The position numbers and the translations under genes were made by a program. DNA of 64,000 nt from JAIUNP01 sp020161975 (GTDB taxonomy: Bacteria > Pseudomonadota > Alphaproteobacteria > Rhizobiales > Beijerinckiaceae): contig DAIOGK010000014.1 of assembly GCA_036745275.1 (NCBI GenBank), forward strand, positions 22,189-86,188, read 5' to 3'. The notes under the pieces were generated by a model that made no database searches, was not told the origin of the DNA, and saw only the letters and a program-made list of their open reading frames with translations. Of this stretch, positions 7,735-15,182 are shown one piece after another; the stretch's first letter is position 1, and each line of letters starts with the position of its first letter.

Positions 7735-9330
7735 GTGACACTGACCCGTCGTTCGCTGCTTCTGTCCTCCGCCGCCACGCTTCTGCCTGTTGTTCTGGAA
7801 CCTGCGCGGGCCCAGGCGCCTTCGTCCGCGCCTCCGCCACCGGTGCCACAGGCGAGCCAGCAGACGGCCCCGGCGAATTTCCGCTATGATGACGTGGTCA
7901 AGCGGGCGCGAGCGCTCGTTGGCGTGCCGTTTGATCCGGTGCCCCCGCCGCTGCCGGATCCGATCGCCAAGCTCGATTTCGATCTGTGGCGCGACATCCG
8001 CTTCCGTCCAGACCGCGCGCTGCTCGGCGGCGCCGGTGGCCCCTTCCGGATGCAGTTGTTCCACCTCGGCTTTCTCTACAAGCGCCCGGTGACGATCAAT
8101 ATCATCCGTGACGGCGTGCCTGCGCCGATCCCCTATGCCGCCAATCTCTTCGACTACGGAAAGCTGAAGATTGACCGTCCATTGCCGGTGAACCTCGGCT
8201 TTGCGGGCTTCCGCCTCCACTCTCCGCTCAACGATCCCGGCGTTTATGACGAACTGATCTCGTTTCTCGGGGCGAGCTACTTCCGGTTCCTGTCGCGCGA
8301 TCAGCATTATGGACTGTCGGCACGCGGCGCGTCGGTCAATGTCGGGGCAAAGGAAGAAGAGTTCCCGGTCTTCACGAATTTCTGGGTTGAGCAGCCGGGG
8401 CCGGACGCTGACCATGCGGTGATTTATGCGCTGATGGAAAGCGAAAGCCTGACCGGCGCTTTCCAGTTTCTTGTTTTTCCCGGCGTGCAGACGACCGTCG
8501 AGGTTCTGGCCAATCTCTTCATCAGGAAGCCTGTCGCGCGCCTTGGCATTGCGCCGCTGACCTCGATGTTCTTCCTTGGCGAAAACGACCGGCGCTACCG
8601 CGACGACTATCGCCCGGAACTGCATGATTCGGATGGGTTGCTGATCCATTCGGGGGCAGGGGAGTGGATATGGCGCCCCTTGCGCAACCCGCGCGAGCCG
8701 GAAAACTCGGTGTTCCTCGACAACAACATCCGCGGCTTCGGGCTGATGCAGCGCGACCGGACCTTCGAGCATTATCAGGATCTCGATCTGAACTACGAAC
8801 GGCGTCCAAGTTACTGGATCGAGCCGCACGAGGGGTGGGGCGAGGGGCAGGTGGAACTGGTCGAACTGCCGACGGCTGACGAGACGAACGACAACATTGT
8901 CGCGTTCTGGCGGCCGAAAGCGCCGGTCGAGCCTGGCCAGACACTGACCTTCCGCTACCGGATGCGGGCTCTCAATGGCACCGAGGACCTCAGCCCAGGC
9001 GGCGTTGCCATCCACACCTTCCGCACCCGGCCGCGCGCCCTGGGTTCGAATGAGGCAAACACGCCGGGCTCGATTCGCTTCATCGTCGATTTCGCCGGCG
9101 GTGATCTCGGCTACCATCTTGCCGCGCCGCAGAAGGTGCAGGTCGTTGCCTCTGCCTCCGTGGGCAAGGTCCTGCGCACGACATTGATGCCGAACCCGGT
9201 GACCCGTGGCTTCCGGGCCCTGATCGATGTCGAGGCGCCGCCCGGGCAGGTCACGGATCTTCGCGCCTTCCTCAAGGCTGGGAACAGGGCGCTGACCGAG
9301 ACCTGGACCTATCCCTGGCGTTCGGAGTGA
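7735..9330 (+). CDS. Periplasmic glucan biosynthesis protein (OpgG/OpgD family)
   Basis: 531 residues from GTG 7735, chosen because it leaves a twin-arginine signal at the very N-terminus (LTRRSLLLSSAATLLP, cleavage near ARA-Q). Mature start NFRYDDVVKRARALVGVPF and the blocks FDLWRDIRFRPD and SLTGAFQFLVFPG are typical of the MdoG/OpgG family, which shapes osmoregulated periplasmic glucans. A Tat signal is more usual for OpgD than OpgG, but the two cannot be separated by eye. The usual partner, glucosyltransferase OpgH, is not in the window. The 3' end overlaps the convergent copper ATPase by 22 bases. Confidence 0.88.
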   Translation: MTLTRRSLLLSSAATLLPVVLEPARAQAPSSAPPPPVPQASQQTAPANFRYDDVVKRARALVGVPFDPVPPPLPDPIAKLDFDLWRDIRFRPDRALLGGAGGPFRMQLFHLGFLYKRPVTINIIRDGVPAPIPYAANLFDYGKLKIDRPLPVNLGFAGFRLHSPLNDPGVYDELISFLGASYFRFLSRDQHYGLSARGASVNVGAKEEEFPVFTNFWVEQPGPDADHAVIYALMESESLTGAFQFLVFPGVQTTVEVLANLFIRKPVARLGIAPLTSMFFLGENDRRYRDDYRPELHDSDGLLIHSGAGEWIWRPLRNPREPENSVFLDNNIRGFGLMQRDRTFEHYQDLDLNYERRPSYWIEPHEGWGEGQVELVELPTADETNDNIVAFWRPKAPVEPGQTLTFRYRMRALNGTEDLSPGGVAIHTFRTRPRALGSNEANTPGSIRFIVDFAGGDLGYHLAAPQKVQVVASASVGKVLRTTLMPNPVTRGFRALIDVEAPPGQVTDLRAFLKAGNRALTETWTYPWRSE

Positions 9331-11546
9331 TCGTTCCCCGGCGCAAAATCCCGCCGGGCCAGCCGCCAGGCGTTCAGCACGACCGAGACGGATGACAGCG
9401 CCATCGCCGCGCCGGCCAGAGCGGGCGTCAGCTTGCCCATGGCGGCCAGCGGAATCCCGATGCCGTTAAACAGGAAAGCGAAGGCGAGATTCTGGGCGAT
9501 GGTCGCGCGTGTCGCCCGTCCGGCCCGGACCATTGCTGGCACAAGGCGCGGGTCGGGCCGGGCCAGCGTCACGCTTGCAGCCGCCTTGGCCGCATCCGTG
9601 CCGGTTCCCATCGCCATGCCAAGATCAGCGGCACGAAGCGCCGGCGCATCGTTGATGCCGTCGCCGACCACGCCCAGCACCGCGCCGGCTTCCATCATGT
9701 CGTGGACAGAGCGGATTTTCTCTTCGGGCGTCAGGCCGGCCCGGGCATCCTGAAGTCCGAACTGCCGCGCAAAAGCCTGCACGGCCTCGGTCCGGTCGCC
9801 GGAAAGAACCGTGACGGCAACCCCGAGCTTTTCAAGCCCTGCCAGCGTTTCCCCGACCTGCGGACGCGGCTCGTCCGCAAAGCCGAACGCGCCCAGCACC
9901 TCCCTGTCGCGGGCAAGATAGGCGATTGAACCGGCTTTGCGGAAATCTTCGCCCGAAATGAGCGCGTCAAGCTGCGTCGCCTCCACACCTTGAGCGCGGA
10001 GAAAAGATCCGTTGCCAAGCCGGTAAACCTGCTTCTCGATCCGGCCAGAGAGCCCGCCGCCGGATATGGCGGTAAAATCAGCGACTGCGGGCAGGGCGAG
10101 GCCGTCCTCGGACGCCTGCTGAACCAGCGCCCGGTCGAGCGGATGATCGGAGCGGCTGGCGAGCGCGGCGGCAAGCCCCAGCACCTGCCGGCGATCCGAT
10201 GCGGCAATGGCTGCAACGGCCGGCAAGCCGCGTGTGAGGGTCCCTGTCTTGTCAAAGGCAATGCGCGTGACGCGTCCAGCCGCCTCAAGCGCCGAATGAT
10301 CGGTCACGATCAACCCGGCTTTTGCTGCCGCATTCGCGCCTGCCACCAGCGCAATCGGCGTCGCGAGCCCCAGCGCGCAAGGGCAGGCAACGACCAGGAC
10401 CGCCACCGCGACCAGCATTGCCACTTCGCCATCGCCGCGAGCGAGATACCAGCCGATGCCCGCCAGAAGCGCAATGACCAGCACCGCCGGTACGAAGACC
10501 GCCGAAATGCGGTCTGCTAGTTGTTGCACCGGCGAACGGGCAATGTCCGCATCTTCGATCAATCGGGCGATGCGTTGCAGGCGCGTATCGTCCCCCGTGG
10601 CGGTGACACTGACATGGACGCTGCCGCCCGTCGCGACGCTGCCCGCGACCACCCGGTCGCCCGGCCCGCGCGATATCGGCAGGCTCTCGCCGGTGATCAG
10701 GGCTTCGTTGAATGCGGCCACCCCTTCGGTGATCGTGCCATCTGCCGGCACCTGCGCACCGGGCCTGACGAGCACGATGTAGCCTGCCTTGAGGCTGGCG
10801 ACATCAACATTGGCTTCGAGTCCGCCCACAATTCTGGTGGCGGTCTGCGGCACGGCATGGGCCAGAGCTTCGAGCGCTGCGCCCGCTCCGCTTCGCGCTT
10901 TGCCTTCCAGCACCTTGCCGATCAGCAGGAAGGTGATGACCGTGACACTGGCTTCGAAATAGAGCCCGCCGCCGTGATGAACCCGGTCGCTCAGGAGGTT
11001 GTAGAGACTGACGCCATAGGCCGCGCTCGTTCCCACGGCAACCAGCACATCCATGTTGGCAAAGCCGCTGCGTAAAGCGGCAAAGGCCCCGCGATAAAAG
11101 CGCGCTCCGCAGACGATCTGAACGATTGTCGCCAGCACAGCCTGCATGAGGGGCGGGATGGCGGGCGTATGCTCGCCGGTGATCATCATCCGCGTCATGT
11201 CGATGAGGAAGGGCAGCGCCAGCAGCGTGGCCAGAGCGGCAAGCCCCTGTGTCCGGCTGCGAAGGGCCGCGTGTTCCTTTGCTTTTGCCTCACGTGCGGC
11301 ACGACGGTCCGCGCTGCTCTCTCCGCGCAGTCGCGCGTGATAACCGGCATCTTCAATGGCCTTAACGAGACCGGCTGCTGCTTCGGCATCGGAAACGGAC
11401 ACATCGGCCCGCTCCAGCGGCAAGCTGACCCGGGCTTCGATCACGCCGGGCTGACGGGACAGAACCGTCTCGACCCGTGCCGAGCAAGCTGCACAGGTCA
11501 TCCCGGTGATGTCGATTGTCACATGACTGTCATGAAGTTGCGCCAT
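9309..11546 (-). CDS. copA: Copper-translocating P1B-type ATPase
   Basis: 745 residues from ATG 11546, the start that places the heavy-metal domain at the N-terminus. Order of features: HMA domain with GMTCAAC (16-21), TGES actuator motif (285-288), CPC in the transport helix (388-390), phosphorylation site DKTGT (432-436), SDHPLD, and GDGINDAP in the hinge (about 630). The last helices carry FNGIGIPLAA and MALSSVSVVLNA, matching Cu(I) exporters (P1B-1) apart from F instead of Y before the N. It should export Cu(I) across the inner membrane using ATP. Divergent from a MarR gene 75 bases away, which may control it. Overlaps the glucan gene end by 22 bases. Confidence 0.92.
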   Translation of the reverse strand: MAQLHDSHVTIDITGMTCAACSARVETVLSRQPGVIEARVSLPLERADVSVSDAEAAAGLVKAIEDAGYHARLRGESSADRRAAREAKAKEHAALRSRTQGLAALATLLALPFLIDMTRMMITGEHTPAIPPLMQAVLATIVQIVCGARFYRGAFAALRSGFANMDVLVAVGTSAAYGVSLYNLLSDRVHHGGGLYFEASVTVITFLLIGKVLEGKARSGAGAALEALAHAVPQTATRIVGGLEANVDVASLKAGYIVLVRPGAQVPADGTITEGVAAFNEALITGESLPISRGPGDRVVAGSVATGGSVHVSVTATGDDTRLQRIARLIEDADIARSPVQQLADRISAVFVPAVLVIALLAGIGWYLARGDGEVAMLVAVAVLVVACPCALGLATPIALVAGANAAAKAGLIVTDHSALEAAGRVTRIAFDKTGTLTRGLPAVAAIAASDRRQVLGLAAALASRSDHPLDRALVQQASEDGLALPAVADFTAISGGGLSGRIEKQVYRLGNGSFLRAQGVEATQLDALISGEDFRKAGSIAYLARDREVLGAFGFADEPRPQVGETLAGLEKLGVAVTVLSGDRTEAVQAFARQFGLQDARAGLTPEEKIRSVHDMMEAGAVLGVVGDGINDAPALRAADLGMAMGTGTDAAKAAASVTLARPDPRLVPAMVRAGRATRATIAQNLAFAFLFNGIGIPLAAMGKLTPALAGAAMALSSVSVVLNAWRLARRDFAPGNDHSERQG

Positions 11547-11574
11547 GAAAGACAAGTGGCGACGAGCGTTCCAG

Positions 11575-11582
11575 CTTGCAAG
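11575..11582. promoter_or_regulatory. Short palindrome in the copA-marR divergent gap
   Basis: CTTGCAAG, a perfect 8-bp palindrome about 30 bases from the ATPase start and 40 from the MarR start. A possible operator for the MarR protein or for a copper sensor; the short length makes chance quite likely. Confidence 0.3.
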
Positions 11583-11621
11583 GGCTTTTTTGACGCATTC
11601 AGGACATGGCGGACGGCGGAT

Positions 11622-12077
11622 ATGAGCAGCGAAGTCGGGAAGGTTCTTCAGCGCGCCGCGCGACTCTATAGGGCGCGCGTGGCCCATGCCATTGCCGATC
11701 TCGGGTTGTTCGCCGGGCAGGAACAGGCTCTTCTGCTGCTGGCCGACAAGACAGAAATGACTGTTGGCGAACTGGCCGAAGCCCTCAATGTCCGGCCTCC
11801 CACTGCTTCAAAGATGGTGCTGAGGCTCGTTGGCCAGAAAATGGTCGATCGGCGTGACAGCGATGCGGATGCCCGTCGGACCACGCTTTCGCTGACGAAA
11901 GAAGGTCAGCGCTGCGCCAAGGCCTTGCGGCTGCGGCTCGATGAAGTGGAGACCGAAATCTCCGAGGCGCTGGACGGCAAAGATATCAAACGTCTGCGCA
12001 AGCTGCTCAAAAGGCTGTCACAGGCGCTTGCAACGATGCCGGCATCCGGGGACGATGATCTCTCCGAAGATGATTGA
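11622..12077 (+). CDS. MarR-family transcriptional regulator
   Basis: 151 residues from ATG 11622. A winged helix-turn-helix occupies about 28-100: LADKTEMTVGELAEALNVRPPTASKMV holds the recognition helix and LVGQKMVDRRDSDADARRTTLSLT the wing with the conserved D-R-R pattern. N- and C-terminal helices would form the dimer interface; the tail (140-151) is strongly acidic. MarR proteins usually repress a neighbouring gene and release DNA on binding a ligand. The divergent copper ATPase is the obvious candidate target. No cysteine-rich metal site is visible, so a metal ligand is not implied. An upstream extension of the open frame is antisense to the ATPase and rejected. Confidence 0.85.
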   Translation: MSSEVGKVLQRAARLYRARVAHAIADLGLFAGQEQALLLLADKTEMTVGELAEALNVRPPTASKMVLRLVGQKMVDRRDSDADARRTTLSLTKEGQRCAKALRLRLDEVETEISEALDGKDIKRLRKLLKRLSQALATMPASGDDDLSEDD

Positions 12078-12089
12078 TTGCAAAGAAAC

Positions 12090-12102
12090 GTTGTCAGACA
12101 AC
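12090..12102. promoter_or_regulatory. Palindromic operator upstream of hydroxyacid dehydrogenase
   Basis: GTTGTCAGACAAC, a perfect palindrome with a central A, 53 bases before the dehydrogenase start. TTGTC-N-GACAA resembles sites bound by FadR-subfamily GntR regulators. The half-sites recur in the larger palindrome at 17098-17115. Confidence 0.45.
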
Positions 12103-12154
12103 TCCGCATCGGGCTAAACCGGAACGGCAGTAGCCGTACCGACCGGAGTTTGAC

Positions 12155-13126
12155 ATGAGCGATTTCAAGGTTCTCATCCACGGCCCCGTGATGCCGTTGA
12201 TTGCCAACCGTCTTTCCAGCACCTTTCCGGTGACGAAACTCTGGGAAGAGGCGGACGAGACCTCGTGGCTGCAACGGAATGGTGCGGGCATCCGGGCGCT
12301 TGTCGGTGGTTTCCGCTCCCGGATCGACGCAGCGGTGTTCGACCGTTTGCCCGATCTCAGGATCGTCTCTAATTTCGGTGTCGGCTACGATATGGTGGAC
12401 GCTGTGGAAGCGGGGCGCCGGGGTATTGCCGTCACCAACACGCCCGATGTTCTCAACGAGGAGGTGGCCGATACAGCACTCGGCCTCCTGCTGATGACTG
12501 TGCGGCGGCTGCCGCAGTCCGAGCAGTATCTGCGGGCCGGTCGCTGGCTCAGCGAAGGCAATTTTCCGCTGTCGCCGTCGCTTCGCGGACGCACGATGGG
12601 GATTGTCGGCCTCGGGCGTATCGGCAAGGCCATTGCCCGCCGTGCGGAGGCCTTCGGGCTGAAGCTTGCCTATTACGGGCGCAACCGCCAACCGGACGTG
12701 CCTTATCCCTTCTACTCCGATCTTGTCGCCATGGCGCGCGACGTCGACATCCTGATGGTGATTCTGCCCGGCGGAGCGTCGACCAAGCATCTGATCAATC
12801 GGGCGGTGCTGGAGGCTCTGGGGCCGGACGGCGTGCTGATCAATGTTGCGCGTGGCACGGTTGTTGACGAAACGACGCTCATCGAATTCCTCGAACAGAA
12901 GAAGATCCTCGCCGCCGGCCTTGATGTCTTTGAGTTCGAGCCGAAGATTCCTCCGGCTCTGCTTGCGTTGGATAATGCCGTCCTGCTGCCGCATGTCGGC
13001 TCGGGCTCGGTGCATACGCGTGACTTGATGGGCAATCTCGTCGTCGATAATGTCATTGCCGTCTCGAAGGGGCTTGCGCCGCTGACACCCGTCGCGGAGA
13101 CGCCCTGGCCGGCGGCAAAAGGGTGA
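12155..13126 (+). CDS. D-2-hydroxyacid dehydrogenase (glyoxylate/hydroxypyruvate reductase type)
   Basis: 323 residues. NAD(P)-binding loop GLGRIG (152-157) in the Rossmann domain; catalytic Arg233 (NVARGTVVDE), Glu262 (DVFEFEP) and His280 (LLPHVGS), the order R-E-H of the D-isomer-specific dehydrogenases. VSNFGVGYDMVDA (71-83) is the substrate-loop signature. The best match is the glyoxylate/hydroxypyruvate or 2-ketogluconate reductase group, which reduces a 2-keto acid to the D-hydroxyacid. After NAD binding the motif YYGRNRQPD suggests NADP preference (R-N-R in place of an acidic residue), which is inference. A palindromic operator lies just upstream and the Inh-domain gene follows 4 bases later. 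Confidence 0.88.
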   Translation: MSDFKVLIHGPVMPLIANRLSSTFPVTKLWEEADETSWLQRNGAGIRALVGGFRSRIDAAVFDRLPDLRIVSNFGVGYDMVDAVEAGRRGIAVTNTPDVLNEEVADTALGLLLMTVRRLPQSEQYLRAGRWLSEGNFPLSPSLRGRTMGIVGLGRIGKAIARRAEAFGLKLAYYGRNRQPDVPYPFYSDLVAMARDVDILMVILPGGASTKHLINRAVLEALGPDGVLINVARGTVVDETTLIEFLEQKKILAAGLDVFEFEPKIPPALLALDNAVLLPHVGSGSVHTRDLMGNLVVDNVIAVSKGLAPLTPVAETPWPAAKG

Positions 13127-13130
13127 CGCA

Positions 13131-13931
13131 TTGAACAGACACGCGACGGTTTATTCCCTGGCTCTGGCCGCCGGACTGGTTTCGTCTGCCGTTGCCGCAC
13201 AGCCGCGTGCCGCTTCCCCAGAAGTGACCGCCCTTGCCGGTGGTTATGAGATTGCCAATGCCGATGGTACGCGCAAGTGCCTCGTGGTGCTGCGTGCGGC
13301 TTCGGTTCCGGGCGGCCACGGGGTGGGCTTTACGCCGCATTGCCGCATCGCCCTGCCGATCATGGCTTCGGTCGCGGCCTGGACTGCCGAGCCGTTGAAG
13401 GAAGCGCCCCATGCGCGCATCCGGTTGCATAACGCGGTCGGTGCGGTGCTGCTTGATTTTTCCGCTGCGGGTCAGGACGGCACCGCCAGTGCCCGCGATG
13501 TCACCAACGCCTCCTACAGTCTGAAGCCCCATGCGAGCGCTTCACTGGAAAAGCGCATGGCTTCGCTCCAGGCCCAGCGCCCGGCAGTGCCGCGCACGGC
13601 GGCAGCCGCCGCCGCCCAGCGTATGCCCGATCCTGTGACAATGCAGCAGGTTGCCGGCACCTACAGCCTCCTGCGCGACAAGGGTCGCGAAACCGGGTGT
13701 ACGGTCGCGCTTGCTGCCAGTGGCGGACAGGGTACGGCAAAGCTCGCAACGGGCTGCGGAGATGCCGGGATCACCGTTTTCGCGCCCACGGCCTGGCACA
13801 TCACGGATGGAACGTTGTGGCTGGTGGGTGGCAAGGGCCAGCGCCTCAGCTTTGAGCGCAATCGCCGTGCGGGCTGGGATAAGGGGGCGGGCCAGGGGGC
13901 CGTGCTCAGCCTGATGCGCAGTGGGAACTGA
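13131..13931 (+). CDS. Secreted protein with two AprI/Inh-like inhibitor domains
   Basis: 266 residues from TTG 13131, 4 bases after the dehydrogenase stop, with a weak GGGTGA ribosome site. Signal peptide 1-23 (cleavage near AAA-Q). Domain 1 (about 32-125) begins LAGGYEIANADGTRKC and has Cys50 and Cys71, as in the AprI/Inh metalloprotease inhibitor barrel, where such a pair forms a disulfide. Domain 2 (about 168-263) begins VAGTYSLLRDKGRETGC and repeats the plan with another cysteine pair and a Trp-rich strand. Known Inh proteins have one domain and block serralysin-type proteases in the periplasm. No protease gene is visible here, so the target is unknown. Confidence 0.72.
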   Translation: MNRHATVYSLALAAGLVSSAVAAQPRAASPEVTALAGGYEIANADGTRKCLVVLRAASVPGGHGVGFTPHCRIALPIMASVAAWTAEPLKEAPHARIRLHNAVGAVLLDFSAAGQDGTASARDVTNASYSLKPHASASLEKRMASLQAQRPAVPRTAAAAAAQRMPDPVTMQQVAGTYSLLRDKGRETGCTVALAASGGQGTAKLATGCGDAGITVFAPTAWHITDGTLWLVGGKGQRLSFERNRRAGWDKGAGQGAVLSLMRSGN

Positions 13932-13937
13932 ACGGGC

Positions 13938-15071
13938 TCAGTCCCTCAGGTGCTTGATCATGTGGACAATGGAGCGGTCCGGCAGGCGCTCCAGCGTTTC
14001 GACGTGGAAGCCCTTTCGCAGGTACCACTCGACATTCTGCGTCAGTTTCTCGCCTGTGAGCAGACGGATCGCCGCAAAGCCCCAGTCGCGCGCACGAAAC
14101 TCGGCGGCGTTGAGCATGGCGTTTCCATAGCCCCCGCCCTGGACCTGCGGCAGGGTTGCCACGCTCTCTATGCGTAATGCATCATCGCCCGGGCGCAGGA
14201 TGAGAAGGCCAACCAGCGCATCCTTGTCGTGCACGCCCCATACTTCCGTTCCGAGGAAGATCGTGCCGTAATCCCATTTGAGCGGCAGTGGTTCAGCGCC
14301 AAGAATGGCGCGGTTGCGCGCATAGGCCGCTTCCTGGAAGGCCTCGATGGCATCCCGATCGGCGCCCGTCATGCGCGTCAACACCAGCGATCCGACGGAA
14401 ATCTCGCGCTGGTTGATGGCAGACAATGCGATTTTCTGTGCACCCCGCGCATCGAAATTGCCGGGCGCCAGCCAGCGGCTGAACGCTTGTTCGATGTAGG
14501 GCCACTCATTGTCGGTGATCGAAAACCAGGCCGTATCGCGGCTTTTGCCCTTCACGATCATGTGCTGGCGGAAGGTGCCCTCGTAGACAAAGCCAAACCG
14601 CAGGGCGGCCCGGCGCGACGGCGCGTTTGCTGCGTTGCATTTCCACTCGAACCGACGGTAGCCGAGATCCTCAAAGGCATGGCGCGCCAAAAGGTAGATC
14701 GCCTCAGTGGCCGCCGGTGTCCGCTGGAGCTCGGGTGAGAAGAAGATGTGCCCGACTTCGATCACGCCCATGGCCGGACGGATTTCCATCAGCGTCGCCA
14801 CACCCAGTGCCCGATCGGACTGGCTGTCGATGACAACATAGGCATAGGGATCGGAGAGTGGCGCGCGGCTGTCGAGCCAGGCGCGGAAGACTGCGCCATC
14901 CGCAAAGGGGCCGTATCCGAGATAATCCCAAAGCTGGTCATGGTTCTGGACCGCTGCCCAGAGATCATCGCCATGCCGGGCCGGATCCAGCCGTTCGAGC
15001 CGGCAGGTGCGACCGGACAAAACCCGCCCGTCCGGCACCTTTGCGCCCGTCCAGTGAGAAAGGTCGGTCAT
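13938..15071 (-). CDS. Double GNAT-domain acetyltransferase
   Basis: 377 residues from ATG 15071. The N-terminal half (about 1-205) is a RimJ/RimL-type GNAT: CRLERLDPARHGDDLW, VIEVGHIFFSPELQRTPAATEA (acetyl-CoA motif A region) and RRFEWKCNAANAPSRRAALR leading to FGFVYEG. The C-terminal half (about 235-375) is a second GNAT fold: IESVATLPQVQGGGYGNAML has the Q/R-x-x-G-x-G/A acetyl-CoA loop, and WYLRKGFHVETLERLPD is motif B. Fusion of two unlike GNATs in one chain is uncommon; the open frame is continuous, so it is a real fusion. Substrates unknown. It is the only gene between convergent neighbours on this strand before the dehydratase. Confidence 0.8.
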   Translation of the reverse strand: MTDLSHWTGAKVPDGRVLSGRTCRLERLDPARHGDDLWAAVQNHDQLWDYLGYGPFADGAVFRAWLDSRAPLSDPYAYVVIDSQSDRALGVATLMEIRPAMGVIEVGHIFFSPELQRTPAATEAIYLLARHAFEDLGYRRFEWKCNAANAPSRRAALRFGFVYEGTFRQHMIVKGKSRDTAWFSITDNEWPYIEQAFSRWLAPGNFDARGAQKIALSAINQREISVGSLVLTRMTGADRDAIEAFQEAAYARNRAILGAEPLPLKWDYGTIFLGTEVWGVHDKDALVGLLILRPGDDALRIESVATLPQVQGGGYGNAMLNAAEFRARDWGFAAIRLLTGEKLTQNVEWYLRKGFHVETLERLPDRSIVHMIKHLRD

Positions 15072-15133
15072 GTCAAGCACTCCGGTCATCCAGCACATCA
15101 CCGCAAGCCTACAGCAGGAATGCGACGGCCTGC

Positions 15134-15165
15134 AAAAAGAAAGGCCCGGCGCGGTGCCGGGCCTT
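15134..15165 (-). terminator. Intrinsic terminator after the dehydratase
   Basis: On the minus strand a 10-bp stem AAGGCCCGGC / GCCGGGCCTT with a 5-base loop is followed by TCTTTTT, starting 18 bases past the dehydratase stop. Good factor-independent terminator. Confidence 0.85.
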
Positions 15166-15182
15166 CGCGGTGTCGCCAACGC

